Assembly: GCA_023253875.1 (NCBI GenBank)
Contig: JALRFC010000002.1
Location: 1-23,987, forward strand
DNA length: 23,987 bases
Direction of reading: 5' to 3'
DNA from: Candidatus Kapaibacterium sp.
GTDB lineage: Bacteria > Bacteroidota > Ignavibacteria > Kapaibacteriales > UBA961
The notes under the pieces were generated by a model. That model was not told where the DNA came from. It made no database searches and saw only the letters and a list, made by a program, of their open reading frames with translations. The position numbers and the translations under genes were made by a program. Positions 17,501 to 23,987 of the stretch are shown here, piece after piece. Numbering within the stretch: position 1 is the first letter of the stretch; each line of letters opens with the position of its first letter.

Positions 17501-17637
17501 GCGTATATTCAATGACAGGAGAGGAAATCTTAAAAGGCAAAACGGGAATTCCATTGAATATATCAGGAATTCCCGCCGGTCTGTATCTTGTACGATTTGA
17601 TCAAATCAATGCGATCATGCGATTCATCAAAGAGTGA
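14515..17637 (+). CDS. Secreted Asp-box beta-propeller protein with type IX sorting domain
   Basis: A 1040-residue exported protein. It starts with a signal peptide (MNVFLYFFTLCFLYSISAIA). About ten Asp-box repeats follow (MSTDLGISW, RSNDGGRSW, FSSDGGANW, RSTNGGNTF, ISTNGGDSW, RSSDNGISW, QSSDKGNTW, SSLDGGTTW, RTTNRGRNW), as in sialidase/sortilin-like propellers. Two fibronectin-III-like segments come next, each with GADSIWYMQ and spaced 108 codons apart. The last 75 residues are a type A type IX sorting domain (IKLMPNPVDD, VYSMTGEEI, IPAGLYLVRF). The protein should cross the outer membrane by type IX secretion. An in-frame GTG at 14473 would add 14 residues ahead of the signal peptide and is less likely. 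Ligand or enzymatic role unknown; sialidase catalytic residues were not recognised. Confidence 0.88.
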   Translation: MNVFLYFFTLCFLYSISAIAQPTRFESRGMGGGATFHSLSIAPTMPYTLRVSGSASQMFMSTDLGISWNAYPHATIAGGSTAGNVTFTSSSQILYAISEKDGDYIPIRSNDGGRSWNPINDPTFGGAYYIHADPASTNRLIVSDYTDVYFSSDGGANWTIAVSEITDGADGCYVAGVLFDGTYIMIATQAGIYTSDDDGLTFIKDSFYEFPKETGIISFTYGTSGNLYRLACLTGPMEMLYPGIEPDEITAYDDLYVMDVINGQSGDWISRKSTLPSTMLPTHLSMAMNDPTRIYLAGTNTANEPVILRSTNGGNTFASIFKTTDNANIATGWIGSGSTWDWTYAGTPMTFSLSSKNPQIIAFGDYASLHISTNGGDSWKQAYLRTADEHPQNTQIPSSSTYQTNGLENTTVHHILHADSTIVLAGIDGGGIIRSSDNGISWKKITIPSRFSTCYAFEQSGEILYAAVSSLSNMYSIGKVTDLIINAAPSAILQSSDKGNTWSIFQEFPSPITSLCIDPQNPEKLYAGLAHSTNGGILVNTAISGGGTWKSLANPPRTEGHPHTIKVLKDGTLIASFTARRNGTVLTQSAGVFSSLDGGTTWTDHSIDAMKTWTTSITIDPHDPYRNTWLVSTWSDPTNANDNSGGVYRTTNRGRNWTRIVTLAFGNGNAGRVNTCAINPAQNGQMYVATETHGLYFSQNAQASNPTSAELANVFPARASKSIAYNPKAPWELYIGTVGNGLRFGKSIIPQLPYLISSFPMRDTLIVYEKGMTPQLTIHTQWNSAQNINLAQARFSNSRTFSKADTIDILNLKTNHVPGSVPGADSIWYMQSRIGNTSGWSAWSEIIAITFREVNTGNLPIITLLQPKSDTVIQYLEGEKPVLVISWSAKAEDSISNSQVRFSINENFVPKADTVNAGIIPSISLPSTIPGADSIWYMQVRAENRIGWGPWTERKKLTFSKKASSDIQEEIDAIKLMPNPVDDMLLISSNTQVAFSVYSMTGEEILKGKTGIPLNISGIPAGLYLVRFDQINAIMRFIKE
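16987..17331 (+). repeat. Internal repeat of the fibronectin-III-like units
   Basis: GATTCCATCTGGTATATGCA occurs at 17311-17330, and a one-mismatch copy starts at 16987, exactly 324 bases (108 codons) upstream. The flanking protein segments are also alike (PKADT versus SKADT, GW.PW versus GWSAW). This marks a duplicated C-terminal module within the type IX cargo. Confidence 0.75.
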
Positions 17638-20600
17638 TTATTCATTACTGATGATAGGTAATTTCAGATTCACATATTGCTCATTGAATCTCTTTATTTC
17701 GATGAGTTCCATTGCTTTCACCGCATCGAGTTCTTTTTGAATCAATGCGGTGATTTTTTTTACCGCAAGATATGTTTGTTCTGTTGGCTTGGCATCAGCT
17801 GATGCAATCGTGGAAGTCAAAGCAGATAGCTTATTATTTAATTTCATCGGATGATTCAAGAGATCTTGTCCTGCCTTCGCTTTATTCTGTACAAGTCTTT
17901 GTTCAATTGCATTCAATGAATCAGTGATCAATGTTCCAAGCTTGATGATGTCTTTAGTAATCATCGTGTCTTTTACTTCCTTCTTCATCTTTGCAATCGC
18001 TTGGGAAATCACATCTTTCATATTTCTCATTCGATTAACGGTTTTATGTGTTTCAGTCACCTTTGCATTTACTGATGCATGTAAATCAAATTGCAATGTT
18101 AAATCTTCTGTCTTAGCACCTATCGCTGAAGCAATCTCGAATTGTTGTTTGGCAATAATGGAATCAGATTTCTTCAATACAACAGTATAGGTTCCGGGAA
18201 TGACTTTCGGGCCTCTTGTTGAAGCACCCCACATCACAACAGGAGATTCAAGCGCAGGGGCAATATGCATGTCCCAGAAAAAGCGATTCAATCCTTTATC
18301 TAAAGTCAATGCGGCATTTTTCACTTCTTTTCCGGACTCTGTATGATAGATTGATTCAGTGATAGCTTTCTCACCTTTCATATCTTTATCTGAAGAAAAT
18401 GTTCTCAACACTGAGTCTCTTTGATCTCGAAATTCCATTGTGATTGGTCCACTTGTTGAGCCATTCCAATGATAATACACTAATACTCCATTTGGTAGAT
18501 TTTCTCCTGTTTGCATGGTTGGGCTATACCAAGAGCCACCATCCATTCGCCAACTGGTACGTGGTTTGAATAATGTAAAAGTTGAATTGCTTTTTGTTGA
18601 AGCAAGACTTCTCAATGGAGTGATATCATCCAAAATCCAAAATGAGCGACCATGTGTTGCAATCACAAGATCACCTTCTCTTTCATGGATCACCAAATCA
18701 TGGATTGGACTTCGGGGGAGATTATTCTGCATGGAAGTCCATGAAGATCCATTATCTGTGGAAATATAGAGTCCGATTTCAGTTCCTGCAAAGAGCAATC
18801 CTTGTTGTTTGGGATCTTCACGAATCACACGCGTATAGGCGATATCGGGAATACCTTTATTGATCATTTCCCAGGATTGGCCATAATTGGTTGTTTTTAA
18901 CAAATATGGTTTGGCATCATCGGCTGATTTATAACGCGTTGCGGCGATATAGGCAGTACCTTCATTAAAATGTCCGGCATCAATGATACTGATCAATGCA
19001 GGTTTGCCTCCATTTGGCAATTCTTTTGGTGTGACATTATTCCATGTCTTTCCGCCATCTTTTGTGACATGTACCAAACCATCATCTGTTCCTGCCCAAA
19101 GAATATTCTTATTGAGGGGAGATTCACTAAATGCGAAAATCGTACAATGTGTTTCAACACCTGTATTATCTTTTGTGATCATGCCACCGGATGCTTGCAT
19201 CTTGGTTGAATCTTTTGTCGTGAGATCATCACTGATCATTTCCCAAGCATGTCCATCATTTGTGGATTTGAAGACATGATTGCCACAAGTGTATAAGACT
19301 TTATCATCATGCTTGGAAAAGACAATGGGATATGTCCATTGAAAACGATATTGATGATTTGCGGCGGCACTGCCGACAACATTTTCTGGATATACGCTTA
19401 CATCTTGATCTTGCATATTCTTTCGATTCAATCTAGAGAGGAAGCCTCCATAATTTCCGCCATAGATGATATCATTATCTTTAGGATCGACAGCAATATA
19501 TCCTGATTCCCCACCGGCGGCGATGAACCAATCCGATTTATCAATGGACCAGCCGAAGGTGCGTGATGCAATACCAATCGAGCTATTGTCTTGCTGACAT
19601 CCATATACTCGATATGGAATATGATTATCTGTGGTCACATGATAAAACTGTGCAGTCGGGATATCAATATCAGAATATGTTTTTCCACCTGTATTGGATA
19701 TAAATGCACCTCCATCATCAGATATGATCAAGCGTTGCGAATCCTCCGGATCAATCCACATATCATGATGATCACCATGCATGGTTCTCATGCCGGAAAA
19801 TGTTCTTCCGCCATCTGTACTTTTGAAGATGCCCACATTCAATGCATAGATTCCATCTGCATCTTGTGGATCTGCAATGATATGTGAAAAATACCATGGT
19901 CTTTGACGAATATTTCTGTCCTCAGATACTTTGCTCCAAGATCTTCCGGCATCATCACTTCTGAATAATCCACCATGTTCATGTTCTATCATCGCCCAAA
20001 CTCTATCACGTTTTGCAGGAGAACAAGCAATCCGAATTTTTCCTAGAATTCCCTTTGGTAATCCTGGATTTTTTGAAAGTTCTTTCCATGTATCACCACC
20101 ATCTGTGGATTGAAATATGCCACATCCTGCACCACCACTCGACATACTATATGCATTTCTTGAAGCTTGCCAGAGTGAGGCATAGAGAATACGTGGATTC
20201 AATGGATCGCGCTGAATATCTATTGCTCCTGTTGAATCACCAAGTGCACCGGGTCTTTCCAAAACCAATGTCCAATTACTACCACCATTTGTTGTTTTAT
20301 AGATTCCACGCTCTGAATTGGTTCCGAAAATTCTTCCCATGGATGCAATCAATACTTCATCGGGATTCTGTGGATGAATTGCAATCTTGGCGATATTACC
20401 GAAGCTTTTTGGAGTAATTTGTTTCCATGTTTTTCCGGCATCTAAGGTACGATAGACTCCTTCTCCAAAAGAAATATTACCTCGAATATCACATTCACCT
20501 GTTCCCACATAGATCATGGAAGGATCTGATGGTGCAATTGCAATGGCACCGATAGAAGAGGCCATGAAGCTCGTATCTGAAATGGAATTCCATGATTCAC

Positions 20601-20805
20601 CTGCATCTTCGGTTTTCCATACACCGCCACCCGTAGCGCCGAAATAGTATGTATTTCTATCTCCTTTGACTCCTGTGCAAGCAAGAGATCTTCCCCCTCT
20701 GAATGGACCGATATGACGAAACTTCATTCCTTGAATGATGTGTTGCTCATTGTTTTGCGCATATACATCAATGGAAAAAAGGGTCAATAATATCACAATA
20801 AACAT
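17638..20805 (-). CDS. Exported VPS10/sortilin-type Asp-box propeller protein
   Basis: A 1055-residue protein of a family very common in Bacteroidota, often labelled glycosyl hydrolase or VPS10 domain protein. The signal peptide (MFIVILLTLFSIDVYA) is followed by FRHIGPFRGGRSLACTGV and YYFGATGGGVWKTEDAGESW, the family hallmark. About eleven Asp boxes run through the first 720 residues. A C-terminal region with PGTYTVVLKK is followed by about 170 helix-rich residues. There is no type IX sorting domain, so it may be periplasmic or lipid-surface associated. The start is well supported: AGGTGA lies three bases before ATG. Its stop directly abuts that of the converging propeller gene. Catalytic function is unproven for the family. 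Confidence 0.9.
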   Translation of the reverse strand: MFIVILLTLFSIDVYAQNNEQHIIQGMKFRHIGPFRGGRSLACTGVKGDRNTYYFGATGGGVWKTEDAGESWNSISDTSFMASSIGAIAIAPSDPSMIYVGTGECDIRGNISFGEGVYRTLDAGKTWKQITPKSFGNIAKIAIHPQNPDEVLIASMGRIFGTNSERGIYKTTNGGSNWTLVLERPGALGDSTGAIDIQRDPLNPRILYASLWQASRNAYSMSSGGAGCGIFQSTDGGDTWKELSKNPGLPKGILGKIRIACSPAKRDRVWAMIEHEHGGLFRSDDAGRSWSKVSEDRNIRQRPWYFSHIIADPQDADGIYALNVGIFKSTDGGRTFSGMRTMHGDHHDMWIDPEDSQRLIISDDGGAFISNTGGKTYSDIDIPTAQFYHVTTDNHIPYRVYGCQQDNSSIGIASRTFGWSIDKSDWFIAAGGESGYIAVDPKDNDIIYGGNYGGFLSRLNRKNMQDQDVSVYPENVVGSAAANHQYRFQWTYPIVFSKHDDKVLYTCGNHVFKSTNDGHAWEMISDDLTTKDSTKMQASGGMITKDNTGVETHCTIFAFSESPLNKNILWAGTDDGLVHVTKDGGKTWNNVTPKELPNGGKPALISIIDAGHFNEGTAYIAATRYKSADDAKPYLLKTTNYGQSWEMINKGIPDIAYTRVIREDPKQQGLLFAGTEIGLYISTDNGSSWTSMQNNLPRSPIHDLVIHEREGDLVIATHGRSFWILDDITPLRSLASTKSNSTFTLFKPRTSWRMDGGSWYSPTMQTGENLPNGVLVYYHWNGSTSGPITMEFRDQRDSVLRTFSSDKDMKGEKAITESIYHTESGKEVKNAALTLDKGLNRFFWDMHIAPALESPVVMWGASTRGPKVIPGTYTVVLKKSDSIIAKQQFEIASAIGAKTEDLTLQFDLHASVNAKVTETHKTVNRMRNMKDVISQAIAKMKKEVKDTMITKDIIKLGTLITDSLNAIEQRLVQNKAKAGQDLLNHPMKLNNKLSALTSTIASADAKPTEQTYLAVKKITALIQKELDAVKAMELIEIKRFNEQYVNLKLPIISNE

Positions 20806-20882
20806 AAGTCACCTGCAGGGAATAAACTATGAAGCATGATCAAAAAACAAAATCATGCAAACAAGATAGGAAATTGAGCAAT

Positions 20883-20930
20883 CGTGATGCAATACTGAAT
20901 TTGAGGAATTCAATAGTGCTTTGCATCACG
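20883..20930 (-). terminator. Stem-loop spanning the lipoprotein stop codon
   Basis: CGTGATGCAA (20883-20892) pairs perfectly with TTGCATCACG (20921-20930); inside, TACTGAATT and AATTCAATA extend the pairing with one mismatch and a 5-base bulge. The TGA of the lipoprotein gene lies in one arm. No T run follows on the minus strand, so it may be a processing or partial-termination hairpin between the lipoprotein and the VPS10-type gene rather than a classical terminator. Confidence 0.5.
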
Positions 20931-22164
20931 GTTTTGGACGTGTGGAATAGATGATCCGCAATGAGGGTCTTTTCTTTGGATCGGGGTCTTTCGGACCAAA
21001 AAACACCATTCTATCGAGGCGTGTTCTATCTCTCAGAATATAAGGTAGAATCTTCAAAGAACCGGTTTTGGTATTTCTGAGTAAAGACTCCACCATGCCA
21101 TTGACAATTGGAAACTCATAGTTCACCGAACCACTTTTTGAAAATCCGGTAAATTCACGAACTAGATTTCCTGCGAGTGAATCTATGAATTGCGAAGAAA
21201 TCACACTATCTCTAAATTGATTACCACGAATTGTCTCGATACTATCAAGCATAAGTGTCAGTACAGCGCCATGAATTGCAATGCCTGTCGGCAAATCTTT
21301 CAAGGAAATATCAAGATTTGAAAAAGTACCGGTACCATAATTCAGCACTATTTTGTCCGATGTGATATTCGGTTCTGTGGTAAAGGTTGCATCATATGCG
21401 GACTCCAAGACCATTGTATCAATGGTTGAGCTACCAGTTTTTTTATAAGCAACTCTGATTCTTACCGGAGGATTATCGGGTGTCGAAATGGTATTTCTAG
21501 CAAATGCTCTTATGACTGATGAACCGCTTTTGGGTTTTAATGCAAGTCCATATGCTGATTCAGTATTAATGGTTGAATCATTTTTTGCTTTATTTCTCAA
21601 TATGAACCAAGACTTGACGAGAGATTGTGCAATAGTGATGGTAATTTCAGGCATGGTATCACGGAGTGCGATAGAGCCATCAAATGTTCCCATGGCATTC
21701 ACATCCAAGAATCCGGCTTGTAGAAAGGAGTCTATGGTTGCTCTTGGTGTCCATGGCTTATTGATGGAAAATACATCCAATGCAATTCGATTGGAGAGCG
21801 AATCTCCTAGTGCATAGCGTTTTGGCTGAAGAATCAATGTTGCCGAAATGATCTCAGCATCTGGAAGTGAATCCGGTACATTGCCAAAACGAGCGAGAAT
21901 GGAAGAAGTATATCCTCGAGCAGATCCCAGGAATAGATCAGCTGCATAAGAAGCGGAAGGTTTCAAACTTGAGGCATTTGTACCAATGAACATGGGAATG
22001 GAATCAGAGCTGATGACATTCACATTGATTGTATCATCAAAGATTGCACCACCGGCAATAGGGCTTTGCTCATTGCATCCGGACATAGAGATGATCAAAC
22101 TCAAGGCCCACAATGGCAAGGTGATTCGCAGGATATTCAATAAAGAAATTTGCTTCACTTTCAT
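20926..22164 (-). CDS. DUF4270-like lipoprotein downstream of glgA
   Basis: A 412-residue protein with a lipoprotein signal peptide ending ISMSGC, with the lipidated Cys at residue 30. The rest is beta-rich: a domain with LGSARGYTSSILARFGN and AEIISATLILQP, a DVFSINKPWTP segment, a second similar half (DLPTGIAIHGAVLTLMLDS) and a conserved-looking RPSLRIIYSTRP end. This recalls DNRLRE or DUF4270 lipoproteins. From memory, DUF4270 genes often sit beside glgA in Bacteroidota, and here the ATG overlaps the glgA stop by one base (TGATG), which supports DUF4270-like. A GTG at 22167 is in frame but less likely. Expected in the outer membrane or periplasm; function unknown. Confidence 0.7.
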   Translation of the reverse strand: MKVKQISLLNILRITLPLWALSLIISMSGCNEQSPIAGGAIFDDTINVNVISSDSIPMFIGTNASSLKPSASYAADLFLGSARGYTSSILARFGNVPDSLPDAEIISATLILQPKRYALGDSLSNRIALDVFSINKPWTPRATIDSFLQAGFLDVNAMGTFDGSIALRDTMPEITITIAQSLVKSWFILRNKAKNDSTINTESAYGLALKPKSGSSVIRAFARNTISTPDNPPVRIRVAYKKTGSSTIDTMVLESAYDATFTTEPNITSDKIVLNYGTGTFSNLDISLKDLPTGIAIHGAVLTLMLDSIETIRGNQFRDSVISSQFIDSLAGNLVREFTGFSKSGSVNYEFPIVNGMVESLLRNTKTGSLKILPYILRDRTRLDRMVFFGPKDPDPKKRPSLRIIYSTRPKP

Positions 22165-23639
22165 CACAAAGTATCTTTCATGAGTGCGCGATAGAGTTCG
22201 CTATATTGTCTTGCAGCACGACCCCATGAGCGGTCTTCATTCATGCCATTCAATACCAATGCATTCCAAGTATCTTCTTTAGTATATAACTTGATGGCTT
22301 TTTCGATTGCTGACATCATTGACTTTGCAGTATAATCCTTGAATACGAATCCTGTTCCCTCTGCAGTCTTTGCATCATAATCTGTTACTGTATCCGCAAG
22401 TCCACCTGTCGAGCGAACGATAGGTACTGTTCCATAAACCAAAGAATATTGTTGATTGAGTCCGCAAGGCTCATACTTTGATGGCATAAGAAACATATCT
22501 GCACCGGCTTCCATCAAATGAGCTAATTCATCATCAAATTGAATGCGAAGCGCGAATTTTTCAGGATATTTTTTAGCTAATGCTTCTAGCTTGGGATACA
22601 ATGAATGATCACCCTCACCAAGCATAATGAATTGTATATCCTTTGAAAACAATTCTTTCTCAGCATCAAGAATCAATTGAATACCTTTTTGATCTATGAT
22701 GCGAGTAACCATTGCGATGAGCGGGACTCTTCTATCAGTATGAACAGGGAGATCAAATCGATCAAGAACAGTTTCCTTATTTGGAGCTTTATTCTCAATC
22801 GATGATTTATCATAATTCTTGGTGAGATAAGTATCTATCTTAGGATTCCATGTATTCAAGTCCACACCATGAGCAATACCAACCATACGATCCGGCTTCG
22901 ACTTTAATACATCACTTAATCCATTACTGAGTTTTTGATCTGCGAGCACTTCCTTCGCATAGGTTGGCGATACAGTTGTGATGCAATCGGAAAAATGGAT
23001 CCCGGCTTTCATGAAATTCACTTTCTTTTTATGGGAAAGAGCATCAGAATCCGAAGCAGAAAAACCGGTCTTTGTGAGTGATTTCATCGGAAAATCACCC
23101 TGAAGTCCAAAATTGTGAATCGTATAAATGATTTTAGTTTTGGCAAATAAATCATTGTGTTTAAGTCTGATCAATGCAGGTAAAATGCCGGTTTGCCAAT
23201 CATTACAATGAATGATATCAGGAACCCAACCTAAGAGCATGCATGTTTGAATAACAGAATGACCAAAAAACACAAAGCGCTCATCATTGTCTGCATAATC
23301 CAATCCGGTAGCAGGATCGGCATAAAACCCTTTTTTCGCATCAAAATAATTTGAATTCGTTGTGATATATGCTTGAACTTTGGAGCGCGGATTATTGATC
23401 GAAGAAGATTTTACTGTTGCATAAGATTCAGTATCACCAATTGGAATCGGAATGTCTCGCAAACGATTGATTTCATGAATACGATTCTTACGCTCACTGA
23501 TAGATCCATATTTGGGTGCCATGACTCGAATATCATGTCCCAATTCCCTCAAAGCCAATGGTAAAGAATAGGAAACATCCGCGAGTCCACCGGTTTTTGC
23601 AAATGGATAGACTTCGCTTGTAACAAATAGAATACTTAT
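22164..23639 (-). CDS. glgA: Glycogen synthase (ADP-glucose type), start codon unclear
   Basis: GlgA transfers glucose from ADP-glucose to growing alpha-1,4-glucan in the cytoplasm. The motifs are complete: KTGGLADVS with Lys15, IIHCNDWQTGILPALI, ITTVSPTYAKEV, GIAHGVDLNTWNP, and the catalytic YEPCGLNQ followed by STGGLADTV. Counting Lys15 as in E. coli puts codon 1 at 23639, but that codon is ATA. The first in-frame ATG, GTG or TTG is TTG 23558, which would delete the substrate-binding KTGGLADV. An ATG at 23650 is one base out of frame; one extra A in the AAAA run at 23642-23645 would give MAKTISILFV and restore a normal N-terminus. The coordinates given begin at the ATA. Overlaps the lipoprotein gene by one base, indicating an operon. 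Confidence 0.9.
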   Translation of the reverse strand: MSILFVTSEVYPFAKTGGLADVSYSLPLALRELGHDIRVMAPKYGSISERKNRIHEINRLRDIPIPIGDTESYATVKSSSINNPRSKVQAYITTNSNYFDAKKGFYADPATGLDYADNDERFVFFGHSVIQTCMLLGWVPDIIHCNDWQTGILPALIRLKHNDLFAKTKIIYTIHNFGLQGDFPMKSLTKTGFSASDSDALSHKKKVNFMKAGIHFSDCITTVSPTYAKEVLADQKLSNGLSDVLKSKPDRMVGIAHGVDLNTWNPKIDTYLTKNYDKSSIENKAPNKETVLDRFDLPVHTDRRVPLIAMVTRIIDQKGIQLILDAEKELFSKDIQFIMLGEGDHSLYPKLEALAKKYPEKFALRIQFDDELAHLMEAGADMFLMPSKYEPCGLNQQYSLVYGTVPIVRSTGGLADTVTDYDAKTAEGTGFVFKDYTAKSMMSAIEKAIKLYTKEDTWNALVLNGMNEDRSWGRAARQYSELYRALMKDTL

Positions 23640-23784
23640 GGTTTTGCCATGGCTTGCTAATCAATCGGTAAATATGCAAAATTGCTTGCGCGAAAATACG
23701 GATTTTTATCGATATTCTCTGTCTCGAGTCATATTCAGTCAAAACTAACAATATGATTTTCAAGGAATTGCCATTTTACTCTGA

Positions 23785-23825
23785 TGATTGAACAAATACT
23801 ACATCATTGATACAATGTTCAATCA
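23785..23825. promoter_or_regulatory. 10-bp perfect inverted repeat between glgA and a divergent gene
   Basis: TGATTGAACA (23785-23794) and TGTTCAATCA (23816-23825) are exact reverse complements separated by 21 bases. The right arm ends 18 bases before the ATG at 23844. Its place in the divergent intergenic region suggests an operator or a leader hairpin. No regulator gene is next to it, so the binding protein is unknown. Confidence 0.45.
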
Positions 23826-23843
23826 AAAGAGCGATATTCTTCC

Positions 23844-23987
23844 ATGAAAACATGTATTTTCGTGACCATGAAAAGTAAACCCAAATATACCTCTGTATAC
23901 ACCTCGATAAGATATCGAATGATACTGCCATTCTTTTTTATATTAATGGCGTATTTTCCAAATATTCTCCATGCTCAGGGTGGAACA
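23844..23987 (+). CDS. Start of an exported protein, 3' end outside the window
   Basis: The frame is open from ATG 23844 to the end of the window (48 codons). It contains further in-frame ATGs at 23868 and 23919. The segment MILPFFFILMAYFPNILHA followed by QGGT is a clear signal peptide with a cleavage site after HA or HAQ, and basic residues (KSKPKY, RYR) precede it. The gene diverges from glgA across about 200 bases. Too little is visible to assign a family. ATG 23868 or 23919 would give a more usual signal-peptide length than ATG 23844. Confidence 0.6.
   Translation, partial: MKTCIFVTMKSKPKYTSVYTSIRYRMILPFFFILMAYFPNILHAQGGT

Noticed and set aside
17133..17540. 135-residue minus-strand open frame inside the type IX cargo gene
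   Set aside because: It is fully antisense to a well-supported repeat and sorting-domain region, with low-information composition and no ribosome site.
20013..20417. 134-residue plus-strand open frame inside the VPS10-type gene
   Set aside because: It is antisense to Asp-box coding sequence and rich in His and Tyr from the complementary codons; no family features.
14515..20805. Asp-box repeats as evidence of sialidase enzymes
   Set aside because: Asp boxes are structural propeller repeats; the arginine triad and other sialidase catalytic residues were not identified in either protein.
23533..23763. 76-residue minus-strand frame over the glgA start
   Set aside because: It is another frame of the DNA that encodes the conserved GlgA N-terminus; the peptide has no recognisable features.
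1..23987. Mobile element or defence island
   Set aside because: No transposase, integrase, phage or toxin-antitoxin gene and no flanking direct repeats were seen; base composition looks uniform by eye.

Overview
The window is an AT-rich stretch of bacterial chromosome with a housekeeping plus surface-protein character. The FCB / Bacteroidota side of the tree fits best, near Ignavibacteria or Kapabacteria. Four things support this: a type IX secretion C-terminal sorting domain on one exported protein; several start regions carrying the Bacteroidota promoter element TAnnTTTG; a glycogen synthase overlapping a lipoprotein gene that I take to be DUF4270-like; and the families present (DUF1573, Asp-box/VPS10 propellers, VIT/vWA, MauE). 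This lineage call is inference from gene content. I saw no rRNA, tRNA, CRISPR array, insertion sequence or phage gene.

Layout. 1-1322: two tandem DUF1573 exported proteins, the first cut by the window edge, closed by a strong bidirectional terminator. 1373-1717 (-): a small DUF4870-type membrane protein. 1844-3073 (+): a MauE/DoxX-like membrane protein directly abutting peptidyl-tRNA hydrolase. 3068-7727 (-): a heparinase II/III-like protein followed by an exported VIT/vWA protein; the latter's stop codon is interleaved with that of pth. 7833-8633 (+): a DUF3050 protein, then 295 bases without a gene but with inverted repeats. 8929-14311 (+): an MFS exporter, then a tight four-gene run of GCS2-type carboxylate-amine ligase, hotdog thioesterase, APC amino-acid permease and an orphan PilM/actin-fold protein.

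14515-20805: two large Asp-box beta-propeller proteins of nearly equal length, arranged tail to tail with no base between their stop codons. One carries a type IX sorting domain and the other does not. 20926-23639 (-): glgA overlapping the lipoprotein gene, with a stem-loop over the lipoprotein's stop. 23844-end (+): the start of another exported protein, divergent from glgA, with a 10-bp perfect inverted repeat in between.

No single defence or mobile system is evident. The points most worth a second look are the missing start codon of glgA (ATA where Met1 should be, with an ATG one base out of frame just upstream), the ligase/thioesterase/permease/PilM-like operon, the paired propellers, the apparent half-duplication of the MauE protein, and the inverted repeats in the 8634-8928 and 23651-23843 intergenic regions.
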